Source: Neospora caninum Liverpool
Lineage: Eukaryota > Apicomplexa > Conoidasida > Eucoccidiorida > Sarcocystidae
Assembly: GCF_000208865.1 (NCBI RefSeq)
Contig: NC_018389.1
Location: forward strand, 1,966,941-2,030,940
DNA: 64,000 nt
Direction: 5' to 3'
Shown here: in pieces, positions 22,601 through 34,511 of the stretch
Layout of the letters: every line of letters begins with the position of its first letter
Numbering within the stretch: position 1 is the stretch's first letter
The notes under the pieces: model-generated
Told to the model about the DNA's origin: nothing
Databases searched by the model: none
What the model saw: the letters and a program-made list of their open reading frames with translations, nothing else
Program-made: the position numbers and the translations under genes

Positions 22601-25012
22601 AGTGTGGGGTCCACGTGGAGGCTCGGGTTTTGCCGGGGCGACGCTAGATTCAGGGCGCGTCTCTCCTCCCGACGGCCAGACGTCCGCTTTTTCTTCCGCG
22701 AGCAAGGAAGGCGTGAGGAACAGACCTGCTGTATCTACACTCGTCGAGTCCGGCGCGTACGAGAACCGCGTCGTGGAGGAGTTGCTCGTCCCCTGTGGAG
22801 CCAAGCTGACTCCGTCGCCGGCGACTCTCGAGGACTTTGCCAGCAAGTGCCAAGCGCTCGATTCGCGCGTTTTAGGATGCATCATTCAACAGAAGCTGGA
22901 AGACGAGGCCATTCCGTGGATCTCGCGGCTCCGGCTCCTCTGCGGCTGCGCAGCACTGCTCCGGCGCGAGCGGCAGAGAGGCGGTCGAACTCTCGGCGGC
23001 TTGGCGCGCGACGTTGCAAGGAACGCAGCAGAGTCAGCAGACGCGGAGGCGCTGACGCTGGCCGAGGTGCTCGCGGCGAACTGCGTAGACACCTTGAAGA
23101 GGTGCGTCGACTCTCCTCAGCTGAAACGCCAAGCCACGGAAGTTCTGCGCCTTCTCGGGGAACACGAAGACACGGACGCAGAAGTGCGAACAGGGAACCG
23201 CGTAGCGACCGCAACGTCGACTGCGGAGAGCAATGACGACAGGGAAACCGCGTCTGCCGTCGACTTGCTCGATTTGGGTGACGAAGGACCGGAGGAGATT
23301 CAAGGGCCGGGAGGTCGAGGAGCTGAGGAACTGGGAGGACGTGGAGGCGAAGCCCGAGATCTCCTCGATCTTTGTGGCGAAGAGGCGACCCACGCGCATG
23401 CAGGCAACGCCCACAGTCTCAACGGTACTCTCCACAGAACCCCGTCGACCTCGCAGGCCGCACAGCAGGTAGGCAACAGAGTCGACAAACGAGCGTTTTC
23501 GGGGAGAGGCTGTTTTCGGCGCCTGCTCCGCCGCAAACTGCTCTGGAAATGTCCTTCAAGCCGGTTCACTCGAGAGACATAAAAGAGAGCGACAAGGGCT
23601 GGGCAGCGCGTCCGTCCTGGGTTTTCTGCTTGTGGACCTTCCGTCTCGTGGATGTCGAAAGGGGAACACAGAGAGCTACACACCGATATTTATATGCATG
23701 TATAAGGCATATATCTCCACGGAGCGGCGGCCGTGTGTGAGGTTTAAAACTGCCGTGTGTTTTTTCTCTGGCGACTCAGGGCGATCTGCTGGACGTCCTG
23801 TCCGTTGACTTGACTTCTCTGTCTCTCGCCTCTGCTTCGTCTGATCCGCCCAAGACCCTTTCGGCAGCCCGGTGCCAGGGCGCGCCTTCTTCCGCCTCGC
23901 CGGCGTCTGCTTCCTCTTTTTTCTCCGGCCTCGTGGTGAAGGACGACAAGCAAAAGAGACGCGAAGGCGCTTCGAGTGGGCGAGGAGGCAGTTCGCTCCT
24001 GTCGCCGACATGCCAGGCCGGTCGCTCTTCGTCTGCGTCTTTGCTTCCAGAGACTGACGCGGGTCGGGGTGACCGAGCCTCTTGGCCTGTGGCGAGCAAA
24101 GCGCCTGCGATCTGTCCTCAAGAGATGCTGGCGCTCGACACGGTTCTCGCTCCTCTCGCGTCTTCTGTTCCCGGCGGCGGAAGTCGGGGATCGCCTGCCA
24201 CTCTCGCGTCAGTATCTGCAAAGCCAGGTGAACAGCCCAGGAGGGTTCCTGTCCCCTTCCCTCTCTCCCACACGAGCGAGTCGTCTCCGGCGTGTGGAAA
24301 CGCAGCGAGTCGCCTCGGGTTTTCTCCCCTTCTTCTGAGCCCCGTCGCGTCCGAGAGCATCGCCGGAGTCGCAGCGAGCTCGACTGGGACAGGTTTCGCG
24401 GGTGCATGCGGCGGCACAGGACAGGTTGCAGCCAATGGGCTTTTTCCGGCTTCGTTGTCGCCTCTCTCGGCCGCGCTCGCGGCTCCGACGCCGTCCTTTT
24501 CTCCCGGTTCCTGCTCGCCCTCGACGCTCCTCGGAGCAGCCGCCGGACCCGCCTTCCCGCCTCCCAGCTCTGGCCTCACTCCGCAGACGCGAACAGCACA
24601 CCTTGATCGCGTCTTCAACGCGTGCGGCGCCAGTGGACAGACGAGGCAGGCTGTCTGCGGCGCAACGGGGTACGCAGCGCTGTTTCCTCAGGGCCGATCT
24701 GCTGCAAACTGTGCGGGGCTGACGCCGGCAGCCTCGGCCCAGCCCCACGCGCCGTCTGCCGCTCCTCCAGGAAGAGAGGAATCGAGTTCTGGGACGCGAG
24801 AGGGCGGGGCAGAAAGAGGCGCGCCTTTCTCTCGGATGGTGTCACTGACAGGCGCAAGCACTGTGCAAGCGTTGTCTTCGCATTCCTCGCCTCTCGGAGC
24901 AAGCAAGGGGACGCCTGACGCAGGAGCTCAGCCGGCAGGTCCCGGGAACGGAGGCGCGGGCGAGAGCCGGAATCCAGAGGCGAGAACAAAGTTTGCTTTC
25001 GTCACGAGCTAG
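19697..25012 (+). CDS. TEPSIN: Tepsin/MTV1-type ENTH adaptor protein
   Basis: Five exons: 19697-19842, 20656-20871, 21391-21850, 22365-23468 and 23780-25012. All phases agree, total 3,159 nt, 1,052 residues. The ATG follows AACAAA, a typical coccidian start context. Exons 1-3 encode an ENTH/VHS-like helical domain: LLNKLTCSGEEMPAGYLYTE, VVEILEFVSRKLERSDSDPF, KMKCLRLLKHLCERG, then GPPHPLQGDA, closely paralleling tepsin and plant MTV1 (GHPDPLKGDA). RIEGFG after it also matches MTV1. Residues about 405-540 (ENRVVEELLVPCGAKLTPSP to EVLRLLGEH) match the second helical domain of MTV1. Three clathrin-box-like motifs follow: VDLLDL near 573, RDLLDL near 605 and GDLLDVL at 643. The remaining ~400 residues are Ser/Ala/Gly/Pro-rich. 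Tepsin is an accessory of AP-4 coats, and MTV1 binds clathrin at the trans-Golgi; a trans-Golgi or endosome-like role here is inferred. Confidence 0.88.
20460..20483. repeat. TA microsatellite in tepsin intron 1
   Basis: About 11 TA units. Intron 1 (19843-20655) also contains a TGCATGC palindrome at 20429-20435, some 30 bases upstream of the tract. Confidence 0.9.
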
Positions 25013-28000
25013 ATGCATTGCATGCGCGGAATAGGTCGCTTCCGTGTAGACCTGGACGCGAGGGAAGCGAGAAGGTGTTTTGAAGCTGTTGCGTCTCCAC
25101 GGACTCAAGCGGATTCCCCAATTTCCCAAGACGCAACAGGGATCGCTGGAGACACGAAAGGACGTCAGGAAAGAGGGGGCGAAAAGAGAAAAGGGGAGAA
25201 AAGGCGGGAAAAACCACAAAGGGAAGGCCGAGATACAACTGGAGCGGAGAGCGTTGGGGATGCTGAGCGAGAGCGGAAGCGCGTTCTCACGTGGGCTTCT
25301 CCTGGTTCTGAGACGAACGCCGGACGAAAAGTCGTTTGCTGGCAGATGACGCGCCGGCGCACACTTGCGTCTAGCCTCTCGCCAAAAAGGTCGTGTCTGT
25401 CTGACTTCGCACGGTGACGTCAGCGGGTCGGGAGACCGGCTGCTTTCCGCAGCTCCGGTCAGTCTGCATGCGCGCAATGCACTGGAAGACGCTGTCTCGA
25501 GTCGTGGCCGCAAACAGAAGCGGAACGCTCCAAAAGGGAGCCTGATGCCACTTTTCTGTGTCCGTCATCCTGTTCTTTTTTTCGTGAAACAATAAACGCA
25601 CCTAAGCAATTGATGCAAAATTCGTTCCTTTCGCGAGAAACAGCCAGCACACAGCCGTTGAACGCTCTGCTCACATCCAGCTAGAGAACCACGTGAGGCA
25701 AATATTTAGACGGAGACCTCATGTTCACGCACTTGCACATCCGCGTGCATGTAAATTTATAATCTGTATTTACACAGAGAGATATAGGTAAACGTACCTA
25801 CATGCTGTGGACTGAATGCCTTCAATTGGAAGCGTTGAAGTATGGGGGCTGCAACGGCCGGGCTGAATGAGAAGCACATCATTCTGGTGACTTTGAAAAG
25901 GGTGCAAACGCCCTAGGAAAGCCCTGTCTTCTAGGTCTCCTCTCTTCATCCTCTTGAGGCTGTCCTACACAGGCGATGTCGGAGAACTAAGCAAACTCGC
26001 GAACGCAAGTAGTTTTGTCCCCTGGATTATCTGTGCACGTATATATATACATATATATTTGGGGTTCTTGAAGCTAGATTTTCGGTGCATTAGGAGCATT
26101 GCCTGTTGATAAGCGTCCTCCCTGAATCCCGGTTGGTAAGATATAAGAATGTGGTCCTGGCAGATCCTCACGGAAAGGCCTGTTGATTTTCCAGTATATC
26201 TGCTTCCCTCTAAAACGTGGTCCCTGCGCCTCCGCGCCCCCCCCCCCCCCGTCCCGCCTAACGGAAACGGTTGAAGTTTACGGGGGTATGCGTTACGTAT
26301 CGTGTCTGTATGTGTCAAGAAACGCGGGGTTTCGTGTGGAAGCAAGATCTGGAGAGAGGTGGTTTGTTTGCCTTCCTCCTGTCTGCCGACACATTTCCTG
26401 GCTCCGTTTTCTCCGTTTCCTGCTGCATGCGTCCCAGCAGTACAGGGGAGCTGGAGCTCGGAACTGGTGTCATTTTTGTAAGGATGTGTCTGTTGTGCTC
26501 TGAGATCCAAGACGGGTCGTTTGTCCCGTTTACGAAACGCATTGTTCCTTTCCTTTTTTCAGCTAGCTCTCAAACCCTCGACTTCTCGGTGTTTGTTGGT
26601 GCCTTCTGCTTCTCTTTTGCGTCGCCTTTGCTTCTGATCTCACCAAGAAGGATCCGACGGAGGTTCTGTTTCGGCCTTCCGTCACCGCCTGAGCTTGTAC
26701 ACAACTGCTACTGGTTTCTACAGCTAACGATTGCTGAGGCGTCCAGCTTTCCACCGAAGGAACGCCCACAGAGGAAGAGTCTGCGGTGCGAGCTCTCAGC
26801 GGCTCTCTCCCCTCGGGCTACTGTGGAAGGCAACGCGTGGAACTGCGTTCGTAGGATCTGTCGAAACGCGAAGGACTGGCCCAGTAGGCAGGTAAATATC
26901 GTAGCTGGACCTGTCACCGGCTCGCTTTGGGCACTGAACGCCACGCAGGCCTGAAAACTGAATCCGGTCCAGAGAATCGCACGCGCGTGCGCCGTTTCCA
27001 AAAAAAAGCAAAGGCAATGTGTACGCTCCTCAAAGAGCGTCTGCGGAAATTCGCGTTGGCCGGCGCGTCGCCCGAATTGCAGCCAGGGGGTACGTTTGCT
27101 CGCAACCGAGAAAGCTTCCCGGAAAGTCGTTTTTATTCCCTGCAGAATGTATGTGTTTTGTGCGGAAAATTCCCTCGTCAGTCGTCTAAAGTACCGGACG
27201 CACTCTCGAAGATGCCAGTTTGACAAGCAAGAAGAAAGACGACGCAAGACACACAGCTTACCTCTCCGCGCTCCCTCGCCACGCGGTGGTCGCGGGGCAC
27301 AGTCCGGCGGCGGTCTGTCAGCGAGAAGAAGGCGGAAACTCGAATTTTTTCTCTCGATGTTGCTCTTCGGCAGCCACATCTTTTTTTTCGAGAAACTTGG
27401 AATTCTTCCTCTCCCTGCATACCTCTCAGTCTGATTCGTCGCTGGACGTGCAGCCTCAAAGTGGACTGTCTCTCGTGTCTTGCGAGCTCCGGTTTCTCTT
27501 CAGCTCAAACTGCATAGCAGCAAACTCTTTTGTCCAGTTTTCCTCGATCACGTCTTCGGGAAAAGGTTTTTTCTCGTCACTTCTCTTGGCTTTCTCGCCA
27601 ACGCCCTATCCAGTGTGGCAACGCCTCTGGTTCTCGTACGAGTTCTCACACCAGCTTTCTCTCCGCTGAGTCTCGACGCAGAGTTTCTCGTGCGTCTCTC
27701 AGTTTCTCGTGAGCTGGCCCTTCCCCCCGCGTTTTTCTCGCGTAGGCAGGTTGCAGGTTCCGTCTTTCTTTCGCGTTCTTCAGTTGCGGCGCTACAAAGG
27801 CTCGGCGGGGGACTCGACGCCTTCTGTCTTTTTGTGAGGACGAAGGGACACACGGCTTCGCACTGCGACGCCAAGCGCCTCTTGGCTTTCTTTCCATTCT
27901 CTCCAGAGGAAGAGGGATTTCCACCACAGAGAGCACAGCAGTGGGCCGCCAAGCGACCCTCTTCTACGGCCAGCCGTTGGGGCACACAGAGAGACCGAAA

Positions 28001-28307
28001 CAGAGCTCGAGTGTTTCGCGTTTCCCCCAGCGGCGCCACTCGCGCTCCAGTTGCATCCTCAGCTGTCTCTCCCGACGTGTGTATTCCGGACTCCGTTCTT
28101 GCTTCCGCATTTGGGGACGTGATCCTCCGTGTGCCGCGAAAAGCTTACAGCAGATCTCCACACCGCCGTTTAGAGAAACAGCTCCTGTCGTGTCACCAAA
28201 ATCCACTATTTCTCTGCCTCCCACGGAACGTTCGTCGCGCTGGGGTGGGAAAAAAACGGGACTTTTTAGACCGCCTCTTTAAAAACGTCTTTTTAAAGAG
28301 CGAAAAC
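25013..28307. other. Spacer between tepsin and SAS6L
   Basis: Same-strand spacer of 3.3 kb that should contain the tepsin 3' UTR and the SAS6L promoter and 5' UTR. It holds a C-homopolymer (26237-26250) and an imperfect TA run near 26040-26060. The part from 27400 to 28300 is pyrimidine-rich and gives long but featureless open frames. I see no supported gene. Confidence 0.55.
26237..26250. repeat. C-homopolymer tract
   Basis: About 14 consecutive C in the tepsin-SAS6L spacer. Confidence 0.85.
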
Positions 28308-31300
28308 ATGGCGAACCATTTCGACTTTGGCGGACCCGTGTCCGGCTGCACAGGCAGCGTGAATTTTCTGGCGCAAGTCGACACGAGCGCTATCGACGAA
28401 ATGGATCCGTCTCTGGGTAAGCGAAAATGTTCTCGCAACTGTCTCTCACTTTCGCATCTACGTCACTGCCTGTCGACTGCGCTGCGAGGCCTCTTCGCGC
28501 ACTTCCACTTCTTCCGTGCTTCTGTCTCGTTCCTTCCCGGGTCTGTGGCTGGTGCGTCCCTCAGCAGAGAGCATGCACCCGTCTCCCCAATGGAAGGACG
28601 ACCGGAGACGAATCTGGACGTTTCCCTTTCTCGCTGCTTCTCTCTTTGGCGCTTTTTGCCTCTTCCTCATGATGCCTGTCCGCCCCTCCCGTGATGACTC
28701 CTTCCCCGCTGCGCGTGTTGTCCCCTCGCGTTTTTTCTCTTCCTTCGCGCCTTCCATTTGCCGCCCCGCCGTTCTTGCTCGTTTCTCCACTTCTCTCCGT
28801 CTTTTCCCGGTTCTTCTGCGGTTGCTCCTCCAGCTGATGGCCACGTTTTGGTGTACTCGAGGGAAGTGCCCTTCGAAATTCGATTGCAAGAAACCGCCGC
28901 TGGTCTGCCTGGAGACGTGGGCCGTCTGGAGCCCATTCGCGTGAAAATCCTCATTCTCGTAAGGGAAACGCGGGTTTTCCGGCACTCTGCCTCCACTCGC
29001 TGAGAAGGAACTCGGCAGATGCGACGCTTTGGGGCTACTCCCCAAGAAACAGGCGACGCGTCCCTCGCGGGCCGAGAGTCTGCCTAGGGAAAATGCAACG
29101 CCACGTGCCTTTTTTTCGTTCGAAATGCCTTGATTTCGGGCATATGCCGCACCTTCGTTTCGACGTCTTACACATTTTCTCCACCATCTTCACTGCTCTC
29201 GTACCCTTCCCGTGAAAACGTCCGCGGCTTTTGCTTAACCGCGACCCGCTGCATTTTGTCTTCAGGGAGAGGAGACCAATCCTCAGCACGTTCGCGTGGA
29301 GCTGACGAGCGAAAACGACTTGTTCCTCAACTACACCCACGCGTGAGTTGTCGGCCCGCTGCCACAAGGGCGCAGTGTAGATCGACTGGTCGCTCCTGGC
29401 CAAAAATGCGTGTCACCCCGTTGCTTCCGCTTTTCCTCTACAGCACGTGTGTGGCCCAGATCTCCTGGGTCTGCGCCTGTCTTGTTCCAGCAGGAAGTGG
29501 GCAACTCAACGACTCTCGAGCGGTGTTTCGCATCGCGTGCGTGTCGTTGCATGCGGGAACTGGCAAAGACGAAACGGGAACGAACCGTGCACACCCCTGC
29601 ATCGGGGGCTAAGAAAGGAAACGGCAGTTCCAGCCGTCGTCGACGCTTCAAAACGAAGCTCGTTTTGGCGCCGATCAGCACATGCATATATGCATATATA
29701 TGCATATATATAGTTACAGAAAGACAGCTGCACACCTAGATAAGTGGATTTGCCTCAATAAAGAGAGGCGGCCCCGTTTGTCTCTAGGTTGCTGACTCGA
29801 CAGAAACATTGGCTGTGAGCTGTTTCGTCAGTGTGGTGTCCTTTTTCGGTTTGTTTCCTCCAGACTCAATGAGGATCTCTTTCGGCAAATGCAAGAACGC
29901 CAGAAGCTGATGATTGAGTTTGCGGACTACCCAAGTGTTCTCATCAAAATGTTGAACTCTTGCATCAAAGAGCCCCACTGGTAACTGGCTAGGGAACTGG
30001 AGAGAGGGCGTATTTTGCATCGGTTTCTGTGTTGTCTCTGCTTCTTGCGCGGTTTCTCTGTCTGTTCGGCGCTCCGCTTCTCCGATTTGAAACGAGTGTT
30101 TCGCCTGGGCGGCCTCTCTCTTTGCGCAGCTTCCTCGCGGTTCTCGTCATGCAGACGACTGGCAAGGCACGGGTGGATTTCATCCAGGTGCGCACAGACG
30201 GGAAGAAAGGAAAACGGGGCGCGCGAGCGCAGAGAGACCAACAGAGCAACCTCCGACGAACACAATCTGAGCAACCTGCGAACGCGCCCGTCCCGCTGTG
30301 GGGACAGGCTCAGCGCTGGGAGAAAAAGAGCGAGAGTGGGGACGGAGGACAGCGGCTCAGAAATACAGAGTGGTGGTGTGGTTTGGTGGAAAGGAGAGAG
30401 AGAAAAAAAGATGAAAGAACAGAGATGAACACTTCCCCTGTTCTCTCCGATGCACAGGCGTAAATGTGTACCTCTACCGATACATGATCATTCCTCTATA
30501 TCTTTGTTTCGTTCACGGCTCGGTGCGAGCGTTCGGCTTTCTGTTCGTATTCTTGGGTCTGACTGTGTGTTTTGTGGCCACGTAGAGCATGGAGTACAAG
30601 TTCATCGAGTTGTTGTGCCTGGACTGCGTCCAGTCGACTGAAGAATTTACTCGCCGAGACATGACCTTCCGATACAATGCGCTCAAGAGCAAGCTCGCGC
30701 TGCTGCAGGTGAATTGCATTTTCTGTTTCCGGGTTCCCGTTCACTCTTGTTCTTCCTGTTCCCTGCATCGAAGTGGACATCCGGCGCAGATGGTGCACAT
30801 GCGCTGTCTTCCGTGCCCTATTCGGGGCCTTACCTCTTGCGCCTTTACACTGCCTGGCTCCAAAAAAGAGAAACGAATTATCCTTGCGCGCGAGGGACCA
30901 ATGCGGCGAGACTGAAGTCTAACCGTACAGCCACGTCATTGCATCATGGGGCACCGCCAACACGAGCGCCCAACCCGCTGGTCCCCTCTGCTCTTCCTCC
31001 TCTCTCTCTCTTTGTCTCTCTCTTTATCTCTGTCTCCTATCGCTTTAAGTGTGGACGCAAGGGCGCCTGCGTTCACTTTTTCGCGGGACTGCAACGCAGC
31101 TGCCACTGTGTATTCACATGGCCTCACCTATCCCTCTCACGGTACCTCGTCGATGGCAGAAATGGGGCAGTTCACGTGTACTGTCTTCCGTCTGATCCCC
31201 CTTCTCATCTCTGCCTGTCCGTTTCGTTTTTTCGTTTGTCTTTGTGAAAATTGTGCTCCAGGCGCGGCTCCACGACATTGGGTGCTTGCTCAAACTGAAG

Positions 31301-31444
31301 AGCCCTTCCCTCCTTCTCCATCTTCAAAAAGCGGCGCATCAGCAGGCCAACAGACGCCAACATGAAGTCACAGCGGCAGCCTCCGTCCCCGGAAAGGCGC
31401 GCGTTCCCGGAGCCGCGGACGGCGCCTCCGCTCGCTTCCTCTGA
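28308..31444 (+). CDS. SAS6L: SAS6-like protein (SAS6L)
   Basis: Seven exons: 28308-28416, 28834-28958, 29266-29342, 29864-29980, 30130-30187, 30586-30708 and 31262-31444. Phases agree, total 792 nt, 263 residues. The ATG follows GCGAAAAC. The core matches the SAS-6 N-terminal head domain: HVLVYSREVPFEIRL, PIRVKILIL, VRVELTSENDLFLNYTH, FRQMQERQKLMIEFADYPSV, IKMLNSCIKEPH, FLAVLVM...ARVDFIQ, and MEYKFIELLCLDC...FRYNALKSKLALLQ. After ARLHDIGCLL only a short Ala/Arg-rich tail remains, so the long coiled coil and cartwheel spoke of canonical SAS-6 are absent. That is the hallmark of SAS6L, which in T. gondii localises to the apical conoid region. The gene lies just upstream of Maf and CDPK1, the order I recall for TgSAS6L and TgCDPK1. 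Confidence 0.9.
29682..29712. repeat. TGCATATA repeat in SAS6L intron 3
   Basis: Short repeat of (TGCATATA) units in the intron between exons 3 and 4 (29343-29863). Confidence 0.8.
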
Positions 31445-31826
31445 TCGCCGCTGTGTATCTACACTATACAGATCTGTCCATTTCTAGCTATCCTGCTGTA
31501 CCTATATTCTGTACGTATGCATGTTTCGATGTACGGTCGTGTATATATAGGCATGCATCCATGCGTTAATATATACAGGTAAGAATGCAGGCACGTTTGG
31601 AGGGATTTGGGCATGCAACCGTCTGAGGTTCACCGTGTAGAGGGACGCGATGGAAACAGATCGCCTCGCTTCGGGCTTTTCGCGGTCTCCTCTTGCTTCT
31701 GAAAGAGAAGTCTGGCTTTAGGAAATCATCAGGACGCCGCTGGGGTTGTCAGCGACGTGTGCGGTCAAGAAAAGGGGGATGGGCTGGGAAAGCGACACAG
31801 ATGGTGCGGTGTCGCCCTCTTTGAAC

Positions 31827-31842
31827 GGGGGGGGGGGGGGGG
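31827..31842. repeat. G-homopolymer tract
   Basis: About 16 consecutive G in the SAS6L-Maf spacer, about 380 bases after the SAS6L stop codon. Confidence 0.85.
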
Positions 31843-33349
31843 TTTGACGGCTGGGGCGATGTGCAGACCAGTCTTGGTTTTCTTCTCAAATCTTTGAATG
31901 AAAGTCAGCGTCAGAGACGCCTAGAATGGCCACACACCAAACCACGGAGCAAGCACAGTGTGCGAGCACAACAGCAAACACCGTAAAAAGGCGCTCCAGA
32001 GGGGGAAACCGTCACACATGCTCTTTGAAGGCGAAAGAAAAGAGTCCACGCAGGACGGCTCTGAGAGTATAGAGATGAGAGCTGCCTCGCTTCGTTCTTC
32101 GTATGTCGCTAACGAAAGCACACAAAAACCACCGTCGTTTATGACTGCACATCGTTGCTTTTTGAACGCAACCGGGGAAGCGACAGCGCGCACAAACCCT
32201 GCCAGTATCGCAACCCATCCCCCGTTCACGCAGATTGGAGGAGGGGCTCGACAGATGACACAAACTGGGCAAGATGCTTAGGTGATTCCGTGCGGTTTCA
32301 GGCCATCGTGGCCGTCGCGCTGGGTTTAACATTGATCTGTGACATACGACACAGATCTTTTTGGAGGCTTTAAGCAGAGATTCCCGGTGTCAAGAGAGAG
32401 AAGCACAACACACGCAACGAAGCGGGACGGACATCGAGGCGAAAAAAGGAGTGGGAGGCCTAGCGAGACAAGCGAACGATCACCGAACTTACCAAATCTT
32501 CTGTTGAGCAACTGTTGCACGCACGGAAGCCTCTAGCCAACGGTGTCCCTCTGATGTCGGAGCCTCCTTATCCAGGTGCTGACAAGGAATCCTAAGCGTG
32601 GGATTACCGCTTTTTATGCAGAGAAGAAGCCGAGTCATGCAGGCATGGAAGACGGATGCTGTGTCGTTTACACACACCAAGTCTTCACGTGTCGGCGTGT
32701 CCTCGAAGAGCCCTTGTCAGGGGCTGTCCGAAACTTTGTGCGCGAGTCTGTGTTTCTGCGTGGGCTCTCCATCCGCGCAAAACTGGTTGTTTCCCCAAGC
32801 ATCGCTAAAAACGAGTTCCGAAAGGTTTAGAAAAAGTTGTGAACCTGCTGGAAAGTCCGTGCTGTGTTGATCCCCAGCGAGACTGTGCATGCGCGCCACT
32901 GCAGAAACAAACGGCTACGGTCTTGCACGAAGTAGGGTGATTCTCTCGATTGTTCACACCGCCTTTTCACTTGTCTTGTGGCTAGGAACACCCGGATCTT
33001 GAGGAGAATCATGAGCGGGTCTGATGAAAGTGAGAATGTACACCGTTGTCGGAAAGACCCGCTGTAGAACCTGTTTCGTGGCCTCGACGTCGGCGTGCAA
33101 ACGTTGCGTCTTCTTTCCCTCCCTTCTTTCACGTTCAGGCGTTTTTCTCATTGACAGACACATCTGTTCGCTTGGAAGGGGAAAATTGGTGTCCACAAGA
33201 GTGAGGCAGTCCCGCTGAAAAATGTGAAGGGACGTCTCTTGAGTTGCTTCGCAAAATTTCGCAGCCGCACGGGCGCTCGACTGCAGTCGCGCGCGCCCGG
33301 TCTGTTCTGTCTCTCGGTCCTCCCGTCTTTTCAGCCTTGGAGTTCCAAA

Positions 33350-33363
33350 GGGGGGGGGGGGGG
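33350..33363. repeat. G-homopolymer tract
   Basis: About 14 consecutive G in the SAS6L-Maf spacer, roughly 1.15 kb before the proposed Maf start. Confidence 0.85.
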
Positions 33364-34511
33364 TCGGGTTTCCTCCCTTTCTCTTGCTTCCTGTCGAACT
33401 GTCTCACGAGGCTCATTTATCTGCTCACCTGTCTTCCGCGTGCTTCCAAGCGAAGCAGGCGAATGTCACACGACGAATGCCTCCCGCAGGACCTCTCCGT
33501 GACTACGACAACTCAGGCTCGGCCTTGCAAACCCCGTCGGTACAAGTAGTTCACGTCCTGCCAGCTTCATCCAGCTCTCGCAAACTGATCGCGATACTCT
33601 ACATGCGAGATGCGTCTACCCTCGCCCGACTCTCACCTGCTCACGTCTCCGCCCGACAACGGGCTCTCCACGACTTTGCGGGTCAAGAGTACGCTTTCTG
33701 TGGAACACCGGAATGAACATTTGTATCTGTGTATGTGTGTCGCCAGTCGCGTTTCGCCTCAGCCGCGTGTGCAGAGCACGCGGGGGACGGGGACTCTGTC
33801 GCACGAGGTCCTGTCACTTTCTTCCGCGTAGAGGTCTGAGCTTCGTTTCGGCTTTGATCCTGCTCCCTCTCGTGTGTCAAACATCTTCCTTTTTCCCGCG
33901 TTTCCGCCCCTGTCTGCTCTTTTTGCCGTGCTGTCTGGCGCTGAAGTGCCGGGCGCGTCCCTGAGACTTTCTACCTTCCTAACACGAGCTGGAACTTGCC
34001 TCGTCTGGTGCTTTTTCTCTCTGCTTCCCAACGCTAGGATGAGCAGGCATGGTCAGAGACTACTGCCGGTTGTATTATAATAGTTTCACATATCTTTACT
34101 TACGTTTAACTGGTTCCACGAACCTCCTGCAGGTATAGATGCCGCGCGCCTGACCTCCAGAAAAGGCGGTGTACCTGGATATCCGGGATTTCTTCCTAGA
34201 TTTGCAGGCCGCAGAGTCTGCGCTGAGTTCTCCAGCGCGCCTCTCGCAACGCCAGCGCCGTACCTCGTAGCATGTCGTGACCCAGTGGCGGTGGCTTCAC
34301 TTTCTCCAAGAAAACACTTTTTCACAGGTTTCCGCAACGCGTCTCGCGCTTCGTGCGCACCGGGTCTCGCTCCTAGAGCAGCAAGCGGAGTGCTGTCGAG
34401 GCTGCGCTGTCTGCTTTTTCTTCCGTTTCGCAAGACGAAGATTCAGTGAAAGGCAAGACGGCGCCTCTAACTACCGCGTTGACAGTCTTTCCGCCCTCTG
34501 GGTCCGTCACC

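Larger units (their letters stand above)
31445..34511. other. Spacer between SAS6L and Maf
   Basis: Same-strand spacer of 3.1 kb, expected to hold the SAS6L 3' UTR and the Maf 5' region. It has a GCATGCA motif at 31551-31557 and two G-homopolymers (31827-31842 and 33350-33363). No open frame here shows a family match or spliceable continuity. An upstream non-coding or extra 5' coding exon of Maf cannot be excluded. Confidence 0.5.

Noticed and set aside
22095..24748. Several minus-strand open frames of 100-240 codons opposite tepsin exons
   Set aside because: High-GC coding DNA commonly leaves the antisense frame open; no domains, and the + strand frame is clearly the conserved one.
27480..28694. 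404-codon + strand open frame overlapping the SAS6L start
   Set aside because: It runs through the SAS6L first exon in another frame, is Ser/Phe/Arg-rich from pyrimidine bias, lacks an ATG context and has no domain.
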